Shown here: piece after piece, positions 24,410 through 34,722 of the stretch | How positions within the stretch are numbered: position 1 is the stretch's first letter | Layout: every line of letters begins with the position of its first letter | From: Siphonodentalium dalli | Taxonomy: Eukaryota > Mollusca > Scaphopoda > Gadilida > Siphonodentaliidae | Direction of reading: 5' to 3' | Assembly (NCBI GenBank): GCA_032622095.1 | Contig: CP136061.1 | Span: forward strand, 18,788,991-18,852,990 | Length of the DNA: 64,000 nucleotides | The notes under the pieces: model-generated | What the model saw: the letters and a program-made list of their open reading frames with translations, nothing else | Told to the model about the DNA's origin: nothing | The model's database searches: none | Position numbers and translations under genes: made by a program

Positions 24410-25504
24410 CGTGTAAAAAGCAAGAATAATAATCAAGCTAACGCTCCATCATGGAATAAATGGCATGCACACAGAACAAACGGGAAAGAATTATGTTGGC
24501 ATAAATCACATAGAGATGGTAAAAATAATGTTCACAGGCCATTTCATCAAAGCTTACCGCATATAAATAAAAATAAAATATCCGCGCCCGTGAAAACAAG
24601 AGCTCCATACACATCGCATAAGCCTTACGATAAGCCTTACGATCATAAACAAACACCACCGGTGATACAACACCAGATAAATATTAAATCAAATTTATCA
24701 ATTCCGGAATATCAAAATAATTCAAACTTAATGAAAGGCATAAATGCACAAGTGGCATCATCGATATTGATTACAATAGGCACACAAAAATATCGAGCCA
24801 TTCTGGATAGCGGAGCCGATATCAGTTTATGTTCATTAAAATTTTATAACAATTTAAAATATAAACCGCAAATGCAAGAAACGCAGTTTCATGCAACATC
24901 TGCAAGTGGAGATGCACTAACCATAAATGGTTTCATCATATTAAATTTCCACATTAATAAATTAAAGGTCTCACATAAATTCTATGTGTGCTCAAACATG
25001 CATCGATCTTTATTGATCGGCAGAGATTTTCTCAGTGGAAACGGCGCCAGACTATTCTTCGACCGCCAAATAATGAAGATTCGCGGAACAATCATTCCGC
25101 TTATACAAGATATTCACGTTGCAACCTTGGTCAGAATACAGTCTGCCCATGTTATTCCACCAAAGACAACGATATTAACGAAAGCGCGTATAATTGGAGG
25201 TAATAAATTGTTTGCCACGAAATTTCTGCAGGTGGAACCAATAGACGAAGGGTTTATGGGAAATGAACCTGGGTTGACAGCCGAATATACGGCAAGCACT
25301 AACAGCGATAGTATACCTGTACTCATAAGCAATTACACAGATAAGCATTTTAATTTGCGACGTGGGTGTATTGTCGGCAGGGTGTCTGCTGTAAGGTGTG
25401 TGGAAACACCTCATCCGAATAACAATGAAATAAAAGAACAGATTAACTTGGATGATGTACAAGTTCCCGATTCATTTAGGGACGATGTAATACCACTAAT
25501 TTGA
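24374..25504 (+). CDS. pol: Pol, protease part, read after -1 frameshift
   Basis: This is the aspartic protease that cleaves the Gag-Pol polyprotein. The frame is open from the slippery site without an own ATG at its head, so it is expected to be made as a Gag-Pol fusion. A low-complexity Asn/Lys/His-rich linker comes first. The protease core has the active-site triad ILDSGADISL at about 24800-24829 and the flap/second-strand segment LLIGRDFLSGNG near 25009-25044, both typical of retropepsins. The frame ends at TGA 25502-25504, in the linker to reverse transcriptase. The following sequence stays in the same frame and continues as RT, so the TGA looks like a nonsense mutation in one polyprotein frame rather than a natural end. 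Readthrough is an alternative I cannot exclude. Confidence 0.85.
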   Translation, partial: KHSTQSGASEWNRVKSKNNNQANAPSWNKWHAHRTNGKELCWHKSHRDGKNNVHRPFHQSLPHINKNKISAPVKTRAPYTSHKPYDKPYDHKQTPPVIQHQINIKSNLSIPEYQNNSNLMKGINAQVASSILITIGTQKYRAILDSGADISLCSLKFYNNLKYKPQMQETQFHATSASGDALTINGFIILNFHINKLKVSHKFYVCSNMHRSLLIGRDFLSGNGARLFFDRQIMKIRGTIIPLIQDIHVATLVRIQSAHVIPPKTTILTKARIIGGNKLFATKFLQVEPIDEGFMGNEPGLTAEYTASTNSDSIPVLISNYTDKHFNLRRGCIVGRVSAVRCVETPHPNNNEIKEQINLDDVQVPDSFRDDVIPLI

Positions 25505-28500
25505 AATAATAGTGATATTTTCGCTACAAAATTAACCGAATTAGGATGTACCACGGCTGTGACCATGAAGATTCCCACGGGAGACCACCCACCAATAAGG
25601 TTAATGCCTTATCGATGCCCATTGAAAAAGCGTGAAATTCTTAGTGATAAAATTGATGAATTATTACAAGCAAAAATAATTTCACCAGCCCCAGCAACTG
25701 AATGGTCATTTCCGTGTATGGTTCTAAGAAAATCAGATGATTCATATCGATTTATAGCCGACCTTCGCAGACTTAATGCTATCACAAAACCCACATTCTT
25801 CCCAATCGATCAAATCGAGGATATCTTGGCCGAAATGAAGGGAGTTAAATATATAACAGTTCTCGATTGTTTTTCTGCATATAATTGCATTCCAATACAT
25901 CACGCGGATCGAAGTAAGGCAACTATAACGTGTTTTAGAGGGAATTTTTCGTTTAACCGCGCCTGCTTCGGTGCCATTGGAAGTTCTAGCGCTTTTCTTC
26001 AACTCATGAATCGTGTGTTGGAGGGGATTAAAGGATGTCGCGCCTATGTCGACGATTTAATTTTGTACTCAGTGGATAAGAAGTCCCATTTAAGACTTCT
26101 TCAAGAAGTATTTGATCGCCTTAGGAAGTTTAATGTGAAATTAAAGTTAAAGAAATGTTCATTCTTTAAAACAGAATGCTCATTTTTGGGGCACATCGTT
26201 GACCAACATGGTGTTAGACCAGATGCTCATAAAGTGAAAGCAATTCAAAATTTAGCTCCGCCAACAAATGTGAAACAAGTGAGAAGTGTTATAGGATCAT
26301 TCTCGTGGTTCCGGAAATTTATTCCTAAATTTAGTGAAATTTGTGGACCTTTGGTAGAATTAACAAAGAAAAACACAAAATTTGAATGGACAGATGAATG
26401 TGATAAGGCATTTCAAAAATTGAAATCTGATTTAACAGAAGCCACATATCTCGCATATCCAGATAAAAATAAACCATTCATCATGTATACTGATGCCAGC
26501 GCGCATGCTATTGCAGCAGTGATTACACAGTCACGTGACCCAGGTGACCCGTGTATATCAAGATCGAATACGGAAAATCCTATACATTTTATTTCCGCAC
26601 GGCTGAATAAATCTCAAATTCGTTCATGGAGTACATTAGAACGGGAATGCTTTGCTATTTATTGGGCAATAAAGAAACTTCAATTTTATATCAGCGGGTC
26701 TCCGTTAATTATAAAGACTGACCACAAGGTATTAACCCATATGTTATCTGCTCCCATGGACAATAAAAATGTCGCACGTTGGGCTGTGTGCATAGCTGCC
26801 TACAAGCCGCAGATAATCCACATACCCGGCAAAGAGAATATATTTGCAGATTATTTATCACGACCGGAAAAGTTACAAACTGGTATGTCAGAGGTTCCAG
26901 ATCAGTCCGACGTAACCGGCCCTGAACGAGAAGTACCAATGGATGTTGAAATAATTGACACATCTAAATTAAACACAAAACAATATGCAAATTGTCGCAT
27001 AGACAAAATTCTACCTGAAAATCAAGAAGCAATTCAGTTAGAGGGGTTTGACATACAATTTGAACAAGAACGCGATATCGAAGCAATAGAGATTGTTCAA
27101 AAATTAAATTCCACCAAACCACCCAGACAAATAGCAGATAAATATATAGTAATTAAAGATGTGCTATATTTCATCAGTAATCATGATGATGATCCAGATA
27201 TACGCCTATTTATTCCCGCAAATATTCGACAAGCTGTACTCAAACAATACCATGACTTAGCAGGACATTTTTCCACAGTTAAGACTTTTGCAACAGCAAA
27301 ACTTAAATATTACTGGCCAAATATGTATAGAGATATACATAATTATTGTCAAGCTTGCATGATTTGTAAAATGAGGAATTTATCACAACAAAAGGCCCCA
27401 ATACAAGAGATGGACCGCCCTCCATTTCCGTTTGCGACAATAAGCACTGACATACAAGGACCGTTTGAAACAACAATGTCCAATAACAAATATATTTTAA
27501 CTTTTATTTGTTGTCTGACTAAATATGTCGAGGCATTTGCGATTCCCGACAAACGAGCCGATACGGTGATAATGATATTTTTAGATGAGGTCATTAGCAG
27601 ACATAGCTGCTGTTTAAATCTAATGAGTGATAATGGCTCCGAGTTCAAAAATAAAAAGATGGATCAGGTGTGCAAAGAACTAAACATCCACCATATTTAC
27701 TCAAGCCCCTACCATCCAAATTCGCAGGGATGTGTCGAGAGATCGCACGCCGTACTAAATTCTGTTATATCAAAATTGGTATTACAAAACACACACACTT
27801 GGGACATGTATTTGTCACAAGCCTTATTTGCAATGCGTGTTCACGTAAATGATACAACAAAATTCAGTCCATTTTATTTATTATATCATAGGGAACCCAC
27901 TTTAAGTCTTGATAATATTCTAAAACCCAGATTGAAATATGTAGGCGAGGACTTTACATCTATCGCTTTACAGGAACAGCATCGAAACTTTCGTTTAGTT
28001 CTATCGCGTTTAAGATCTCAAATCAGAACACAAAGAAAGAATGAAAAACGGAAAGAGGTTTCATTTGAAATAGGCGATCCAGTTTATTACAAATCGGGGC
28101 GAAAAACGGGTAAACTGAGTTTATCATGGCAAAGTCATTGGAATATAATTGAAAAACGTAGTAATGTCTCATTCTTAATTAAAGATCAATTAAGTGCCCG
28201 AACAGTCCGCTGTCATGCCGACAATATTCGTAAAGCCGACACTGCATGGAAAATTCCTCCCAAAGATACAATACGTCAATTGCGAAGACAGCGATTTGTT
28301 GTAAATAGTTCTAACGAAGACCCAGAACAACCTGCGTCATCAGAATGGTCGTCTAGTGACGAAATTCCACTTGCGCAATTAATGAAACGCAAACAATTGA
28401 GACGGAAAAATTCTTCAAGCGACGATGAAATACCACGATTGGAATGGGCAGACAGATTGCGCGCAAATGAGCAAAACAATAATAATTCAGATGCTTTTGC

Positions 28501-28669
28501 GGCCGAAACTGAAGAAATTGAAAATGTTGCCTCTGATAACATAAACCCATATGTACAAACAACTGTTTCTGACATGGATATCGATTTAAATTCGCGTTCA
28601 TATGATGCATCTACACAAGCAGGCGTGAATGATATCATTCGTGTTATAAGCACACGGGAAACAAAATAG
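25505..28669 (+). CDS. pol: Pol: reverse transcriptase, RNase H, integrase
   Basis: This part copies the RNA into DNA and inserts it. First ATG after the TGA is at 25565; residue numbers here count from 25559. RT: catalytic YVDD at residues 163-166 (26045-26056). RNase H: YTDAS with Asp 312, later TLERECFAIYWA and the KTDHK segment. Integrase: zinc motif His565, His570, Cys597, Cys600; catalytic Asp631, Asp691 and Glu727, a D-X59-D-X35-E spacing that matches retroviral-type integrases. A GPY/F-like module follows near residues 845-880 and a Ser/Asp-rich tail ends the frame. I see no chromodomain. Domain order RT-RH-IN marks Ty3/Gypsy. The region itself has no further stop. Confidence 0.95.
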   Translation, partial: NNSDIFATKLTELGCTTAVTMKIPTGDHPPIRLMPYRCPLKKREILSDKIDELLQAKIISPAPATEWSFPCMVLRKSDDSYRFIADLRRLNAITKPTFFPIDQIEDILAEMKGVKYITVLDCFSAYNCIPIHHADRSKATITCFRGNFSFNRACFGAIGSSSAFLQLMNRVLEGIKGCRAYVDDLILYSVDKKSHLRLLQEVFDRLRKFNVKLKLKKCSFFKTECSFLGHIVDQHGVRPDAHKVKAIQNLAPPTNVKQVRSVIGSFSWFRKFIPKFSEICGPLVELTKKNTKFEWTDECDKAFQKLKSDLTEATYLAYPDKNKPFIMYTDASAHAIAAVITQSRDPGDPCISRSNTENPIHFISARLNKSQIRSWSTLERECFAIYWAIKKLQFYISGSPLIIKTDHKVLTHMLSAPMDNKNVARWAVCIAAYKPQIIHIPGKENIFADYLSRPEKLQTGMSEVPDQSDVTGPEREVPMDVEIIDTSKLNTKQYANCRIDKILPENQEAIQLEGFDIQFEQERDIEAIEIVQKLNSTKPPRQIADKYIVIKDVLYFISNHDDDPDIRLFIPANIRQAVLKQYHDLAGHFSTVKTFATAKLKYYWPNMYRDIHNYCQACMICKMRNLSQQKAPIQEMDRPPFPFATISTDIQGPFETTMSNNKYILTFICCLTKYVEAFAIPDKRADTVIMIFLDEVISRHSCCLNLMSDNGSEFKNKKMDQVCKELNIHHIYSSPYHPNSQGCVERSHAVLNSVISKLVLQNTHTWDMYLSQALFAMRVHVNDTTKFSPFYLLYHREPTLSLDNILKPRLKYVGEDFTSIALQEQHRNFRLVLSRLRSQIRTQRKNEKRKEVSFEIGDPVYYKSGRKTGKLSLSWQSHWNIIEKRSNVSFLIKDQLSARTVRCHADNIRKADTAWKIPPKDTIRQLRRQRFVVNSSNEDPEQPASSEWSSSDEIPLAQLMKRKQLRRKNSSSDDEIPRLEWADRLRANEQNNNNSDAFAAETEEIENVASDNINPYVQTTVSDMDIDLNSRSYDASTQAGVNDIIRVISTRETK

Positions 28670-31178
28670 ACAATTTGTCCGACAGAATTAATATCAGGAT
28701 TCCATTAAAGTCATACTTACCAGTATAAATGTGCAACAGTTATGCATCCGTAAATCATTATATATTGTAGTCCTGACGGAATAACAAACAATGTATAACA
28801 AAATCCTGAATGTTCACTTTCCGTATAACAAAGGAATAGAAATGATAAACAATTGAACTAAATATCACAAACATGATTTAAATCATAATCTTAATATTCA
28901 TAGTCTACGCGTGTATAACATAAATATATCCAACATTGTGCCACTGCACGCTTAAATAACGTGCCGACAACACATGCAAACTTTTCTGTATACCAAGCAT
29001 GAGGTTTTCTTGATTTATGTATCTGGACAACGAGTCCAGGAATATCGTGTAAAGCTATTGATATGATAAATTTGCACATACAATTGAACTGACCAGCATG
29101 AGTATTGCATAGAGTCCATAACTCAGCTGACATGCGTGTTATGTAGGTTATTGTATCGGTAAGCACCGCGATGAGCTGCCAATTGCCTATAGATACAGTA
29201 CAACGTTCAATCGTAATACTAATACAAATAGATTATCATTAATCGTCATTGACCATGCATCCTTAGCATTCGATTTGTGGGCACACAAAGCATTACCCAG
29301 CTGAGATGAATACAAGTATCGCGGCATTCGAGGGGTGCGCAGCCCTCGGATTCCTGGTTTGACATGTAATATATAGGGATATACACCCTGGTGTTGGTAA
29401 TGGAATGCTAAGCGTTATTAAATAAGAATGGTCGTTCGATGGATTATACCAAGCACAAGTATAATACTATTTTATTCACTCTGTAAACCGCATATTGAGT
29501 TTAGTTTACAATGATAAATATGACAATATAATATAATATGATATAGATAGCCGAGAAGTACATGTATGTGGTATTTCATTACCACGTGATTGTTCATAAA
29601 TAGCTGTGAATAGTTTAACGAAATCGCAATCATCTACTGATTGGTTCTAATTCTACTGGAATGGTGAACGCTAATTCACCCGATTTTAACAATAATTTCA
29701 CACCAAAATAATTACACGATTGTTGATTATAAATATCGTCGCGGCAGGCATGTTTGGTTATCGCACAGCAATTGTTTTCAGCGACAATTACATTTTTTAT
29801 GAAATTTTATGGCCTGATATACATATATATAGCGGTTCCCTTTAATGTCATGATTCAAGACATATTTTTTAATTCCTACGATCACATTTTATTGATCATA
29901 AACCCAATTCCCTTAATGTTCATATCCCTCATTTATTGCATGACCATTTTTCTTTACATTTTATGGAAATGCTCTACGAACAGGTTCAAAATTTATGAAA
30001 ATGCAAATTGCATTGGCGAGTCACTGATTTTGTTTCATGATTCGTACTTTGGACATATTTTGGTTTCAAGATGCTTATTAGCTATTGTGGGTTTATTGTG
30101 TTCTTTTTACAAACACATTATTTAGACTTCGTGTCATTTATGTCGAACTAAATGGGTTCGCCAAACACGATCAATGGTTGGTACTGTAAGTCAGGCAAAT
30201 GACGTCACACGCGATGGACCATCCAATATACACCGTGCTGACATACCAGACACGCAGACCGGACCAGACATTGGTGTTCAACCACATCTAGCGACACCGC
30301 TGCTAATCTTCGACCGTTCATGACACTGTCCTCACAAGATTATCGGACATAGCTATTCCACCGACTGTCCACAATGAACACTCGTTGCTGCATTTCCTCG
30401 TTCGACGTCTCCTATACAGTCGTCTTCTCACCGCTGACATCGTCACAGTTCCTTAGATGATTACCTCAATGACGCATATGCTGCCAGATTATCGCTGATG
30501 TGATGTTACTATACGTTTGATATACATTGGCATAAAAGAATTGACATTTGATCGCAACTGTACACTGCTGTTACATGTACACCGATCATTACACGTTACG
30601 TCATTGACTCCACGTCGCTTGCTGACTAAGATCAGACGATATCCTGTGAAGCTACATATACCTTCCCAACTGATGAATATATCGGTTACTACACATTCTC
30701 ACGCCGCACGGACAATAACATTTATCATCCTTAATTGTTGCTGTCAATTAACTGTATCCTGCATGTGTGATTATTCTCTACTTCACACACCAGTGTTCTA
30801 CATGGTGTTGATTATCCGACCTTGGATAGAATCGTTTGCCGATTATCTATTGGACACATATCTCATGTATACCCGCCAAGCCAGAACTTCTATAAGACAT
30901 TCTTGGATAAATAAACTGTTCGCTGATAAACCAGTGCTCCAGTGACTTACTGTTCGATGCTAATCCAGTAACCTAGTGACATACTGTTAACCAGACTCGC
31001 CATGGATAAATAACTCTCGTTTCGTTTGCTGTTGAGTTTTTATGTATGAATATCCATGTGTTGATTTTTTTTAGGTTCGCGTTCGCGATTATAGATCCTA
31101 GATTCCAACTATCTTCTGTACACTCGGACTTTTACCACACTTTTAATTTGTAACTACATGAAGTTACAAATTTCTGTA
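28670..31178 (+). other. post-pol region inside the retrotransposon
   Basis: About 2.5 kb separates pol from the 3' LTR, much more than most Gypsy elements need. Two plus frames stand out: 29754-30125, rich in hydrophobic stretches that could be membrane segments, and 30517-30945. Both start with non-ATG codons in the longest reading and show no signal peptide plus fusion/TM layout. They could be remnants of an env-like or accessory gene, or noncoding. I do not assign a function. Confidence 0.5.
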
Positions 31179-31190
31179 GCGAGGGGAGTC
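31179..31190 (+). other. polypurine tract candidate
   Basis: GCGAGGGGAG followed by TC directly precedes the 3' LTR start TGTCC. This is the expected place for plus-strand priming. Confidence 0.6.
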
Positions 31191-31724
31191 TGTCCGATAG
31201 TACATACGATAGTTATGTGTTGTTATATGTGTTCCTGGAATCTAGGATAAACTTCCTTTCCCCAGTGATTGTAACTGCTAGGGTTAATTGTATAGATAAG
31301 CACAATACATAGAAGACAGATTATATATAGTGTAGAAACACACACGCATCATTAACAAGATCACATTCTTAAGTGGTTATGACTGGTAGCAACCATTGTA
31401 TAAGTTAGGGTGGATAAAGCCAGTATCATTCTATAAGACAGTATATAGTTATACACGTCATATCCAAGTGTATCATGTATCTCGGACCTTATTTAAGAGG
31501 ATGATACACCAGAGGTGGGAATAACTACCCGTGCTCTGAAGCGGGAGCTTCACTTATCCGACAACCTGGCTACTATACCAATACCTCTATTCTTCCGCCT
31601 ATGTACTGTGCTTATCGAGAAAGACTTATACATATATATAAAGTATGAAGATCTATGAACCAGTTATTGTTATCAATGTTCCCGACACGGCCAATTCAAC
31701 ATCTAAACCCTAGACACCGGGACA
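31191..31724 (+). repeat. 3' LTR (534 bp)
   Basis: Matches the 5' LTR by eye without a difference. TGTCC/GGACA ends; followed by ATAT, the second copy of the target duplication. Confidence 0.95.
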
Positions 31725-32103
31725 ATATAAACTGCATAAATCGTCCGTTTCTGTTATTCCTATTTTTACACTATAGCGACTACCCCTGTTAGAACTTCCG
31801 CTTTTGGTACATAAACATGGCCGCGCCCGCAAAATCGGTCAAACTATATATTTGTGACGTATTCAACAGAAAAGGTGAAACTATGCGATCGTTAAGAACG
31901 TTGTCCAATAATGGAACTGTGGCAGATATATGTCTTCAACATTAGGATGAGGATGTGGCGCTTAGATAGTCTGATGACTACAAACGGGCAACACATATTC
32001 CGGATTGGACTGTACGTGTCAGTTGATGTTCAGGCCGATAACCTTGTGCAGGCTGCTACTCAAAGGGCATTATCCCCGAAACGCCGTGAAAGTCAGGTAC
32101 CAA
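31725..32103 (+). other. short native segment between two large insertions
   Basis: This is the only sequence between the retrotransposon and the CACTA element. It is less AT-rich and holds a 69-codon ATG frame (31911-32120) that runs into the CACTA end, plus another frame starting ATGGCCGCGCCC at 31818 that stops after about 40 codons. AAAGTCAGGTAC at 32090 could be a splice donor. It may be part of a host exon or an older repeat; I recognise no domain. Confidence 0.3.
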
Positions 32104-32770
32104 CACTACTGCATGCATAATCCATTAAAAAAACATCAAAACAGCATCAAAATCTCATTAAATCATTAAAACACACCCTTAATCTTTGTTTTCAACATTT
32201 TAAGGGACAGCATTAAAATAGCATTAAAACAAAAGCAGAAACAAAAATTAATGTAAAAATCCATTAAATTTTAAGGTGAAATCATTAAATAGTCTAAAAA
32301 TATTTCATGCATTAAATTTGATCGCATTAAAAAGCATTAAATTTTGTTCTGACTGTAATAATGCATTAAAACCTCTAACTTTAATGAACTGAAAACAGCA
32401 GCAAACATTGGGTTGGCACTTTTTCTTTTAATTTAATGCCCTTACTTATAAATTTAATGCACTTAATTATAGTTAAGAGCCTTAACTCCAAATTTGGCAA
32501 TTTAGTAGGTAATTTTAATGATACATTAATGAGTCCTATACATACTTAAAATTTTAACAAAGCATGCTGTTCATTAAAACTACATCATTTTTGTACTCAT
32601 TTTGTCTTTTTCAATTTGATGCAATTTTAATGGAATGAAAGAAGCATTAAACAACAATTGATCAAGTTATACAAGTGTACAAACACATTTAATGTGATAA
32701 CCTTAATTCAAGTTAATGGCATCAAACTGCTGTTGCATTAATGTTGTAATTCATTTAATTAATTATAAGT
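32104..32770 (+). repeat. left subterminal array of CATTAAA words
   Basis: I count about 13 CATTAAA and about 6 inverted TTTAATG words, with the first 250 bp almost all CATTAAA. The word first appears about 18 bases inside the end, as it does (CATTAAC) at the other end. In plant CACTA elements such subterminal repeats bind the TnpA protein; here the binding protein is unknown. Confidence 0.8.
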
Positions 32771-34135
32771 TATATAAAAAATTAACACAAATAATTTCTC
32801 ATCACCTATGAGAAATTATTTTTTATATAATTTTTTGGGATAGAAGTATATACGATGTGGGTTTCTTGACTCAGATCTATTAGTTTAGCCCCCTGCATCT
32901 CTCTAAATAATAATCTGGGTTTCCATAAAAAAAAAATTGGCCTCCACGAACAACTTGACTATATATCCTTAAAGGCCCACTTTTAACTCAAACAATTGTA
33001 ATGTCACAGATGTAATATTAGACCGAAATTGTTCCTGTGGATTAAGATTTCCACCCCAATTGGTTTCATCACCCAAAACTCCTAAAATTCCAAAAATTTA
33101 GCGATAATCATATAATATTTTGGTGTTACACCGATTAATTCAAAAGGGATGTGGTTTACGCTCAATTTACTACTAATGGAAAGTAACTCTTTTATTTCTG
33201 GCCATTGTTGAACGGGAAAAGCAGACGTAATATCACTATGTGGGTTTTTTGTTGTAAAGAACATAAATTTCCTTGACATAGTCGTTTATTCTACATCAAT
33301 ATATGAACAAATGTCGCTGTTGCTGGACTTATAATAAGTCGATTTTATCAAAAGTTGTGAGTTAAAATTGTGCCTTTAAGTATACATGTACATGTCCTCT
33401 TATGTACATATATGTAGGCCAGATGCCATCGATGGCAGACATCGAGTGATCATTTGAAGGTGCACCATATGAATAACTAATTGCGAACTTTTCTGGGTGG
33501 TAAAAATGAGTCGGAGAATTGCAAATGCCAACAACTACATGTATAAATGTTACAAAGGAAATTTATGTTCATTTCAACAAAAAACATACTAAACATAGAA
33601 AAACCTGAAATTTGGTCTTCCACTTAATATATAAATAAGCTTGTTTGGTCAATGCATCCACGGGGAAAATGCTTGCATGTTCCCTATTTTCTAATAGTAG
33701 AGATGCTCTATATATTCACTCGCACTCAATGCATATTGTGCTATCGAAACAGGTAGAAATGTTACTTATTAAGTTTTTAAACCTGTTGATAGTAAAACAT
33801 CAGTGAATGTACATGTATATATACAAGTGTCAAGTGAACATGTACAGTACTAGTGTCAGCTGTACTATATATACTGAACTTTATTACACACATATTGCTA
33901 TATTTTGGTCCATTCCGTTACTTTGACCCGTGTGGCAGTTTCACCTGATCGCACTAGTGCTAGCGACCGCGACATAATGACGTCATGCATGACAACCCAA
34001 CTGGGACTACAACTTTACCTCAATGTGTAACATGTTGGTGAGATAACAGATAACTAAATATAACTGGCCTGAAAACCAAACAAACTTGTTCTTTTAGCCA
34101 AAATAATATGAAGTTATATGGTGTGTAATAAATAT
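32771..34135. other. CACTA interior, no firm gene
   Basis: About 32780-32975 is a diverged inverted copy of part of the small element at 49105-49535 (it shares AATAATAATCTGGGTTTCC and CCACGAACAACTTGACTAT). A 65-codon minus frame starts with ATG at 33279 and ends at 33082; it has no known motif but could be a small protein or lost exon. Confidence 0.4.
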
Positions 34136-34278
34136 AGAACCACATGGCAGTCTGTATTCGATGGAATTATCGCACTCAATCGGTTAGCAGAGTGTCAATG
34201 CGTACCTCCACTCGAGGTGTCACTCCGCCAACCGATCTTGTGCGATAATTTCCTCGAATCAAGACACTCAGTGGTTCT
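34136..34278. repeat. foldback inside the CACTA element
   Basis: AGAACCACATGGCAGTCTGT at the left is mirrored by AAGACACTCAGTGGTTCT at the right; inside, GGAATTATCGCAC pairs with GTGCGATAATTTCC and ATCGGTTAGCAGAGTG with CACTCCGCCAACCGAT. Arms are about 55 bp. Confidence 0.65.
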
Positions 34279-34304
34279 ATCTATATACATAGTTTTGCAA
34301 ACTT

Positions 34305-34662
34305 CAGTGACACCCTAAATAATTGACCTCTTAATTAACCATGGCCACTGAACAATATTTTTCAGGATTTAGTCGGATATACGGCCTGTTTCCATTCATT
34401 CGGTTTTTATCATCATTTTATAATAGTGATGTATATAGCGATCTTTAATATATAAAAGGGTTACTTTTTATAAGAAAACAGACATTTATTATGATTTATA
34501 GCGATGTTTAGCCAACACAAGTCCAACCTGGTCATTGATTGGTATCTATATGTCATATTTTTACACACAAAACCACATCCTTTTAAATAAAAAAAATATT
34601 TCGCCTCACGAAGAGCTTCTTGGGCTTTATAATTAAGTGGTTAATTATTTAGGGCATCACTG
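34305..34662. mobile_element. pogo-like MITE, diverged subfamily
   Basis: Left end CAGTGACACCCTAAATAATT, right end AATTATTTAGGGCATCACTG. It retains TTTTCAGGATTTAGTCGGA but the centre differs from the other copies and is longer. It lies just past the 3' end of the transposase gene and shares the CAGTGA-type end with the intronic copy at 37717-37895. Confidence 0.6.
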
Positions 34663-34722
34663 TATACTTATCTCCTCGTATCGGATGAATATACACAGGT
34701 ATTCTCGTAATGTAACAAAATA

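Larger units (their letters stand above)
22343..31724 (+). mobile_element. Ty3/Gypsy LTR retrotransposon, full length
   Basis: Two 534-bp direct repeats bound it. Each starts TGTCC and ends GGACA. The 4 bp before the left LTR (ATAT, 22339-22342) equal the 4 bp after the right LTR (31725-31728). Inside are a primer-site candidate, gag with one zinc knuckle, a -1 frameshift signal, protease, RT, RNase H, integrase, 2.5 kb of non-pol sequence and a purine tract. RT before integrase assigns it to Ty3/Gypsy (Metaviridae). The LTRs show no difference by eye, which implies a recent insertion. Two in-frame stops (23289 and 25502) break this copy, so if it moved it may have been helped by proteins from other copies. 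Confidence 0.95.

Noticed and set aside
25502-25504. TGA as selenocysteine or programmed readthrough in pol
   Set aside because: No Sec insertion structure is visible and related polyproteins read through this linker in one frame; a plain nonsense mutation is simpler. Kept as an open alternative in the findings.
30517-30945. Envelope gene of the Gypsy element
   Set aside because: No signal peptide, cleavage site or anchor in the right order, and the long frame opens with TTG rather than ATG.
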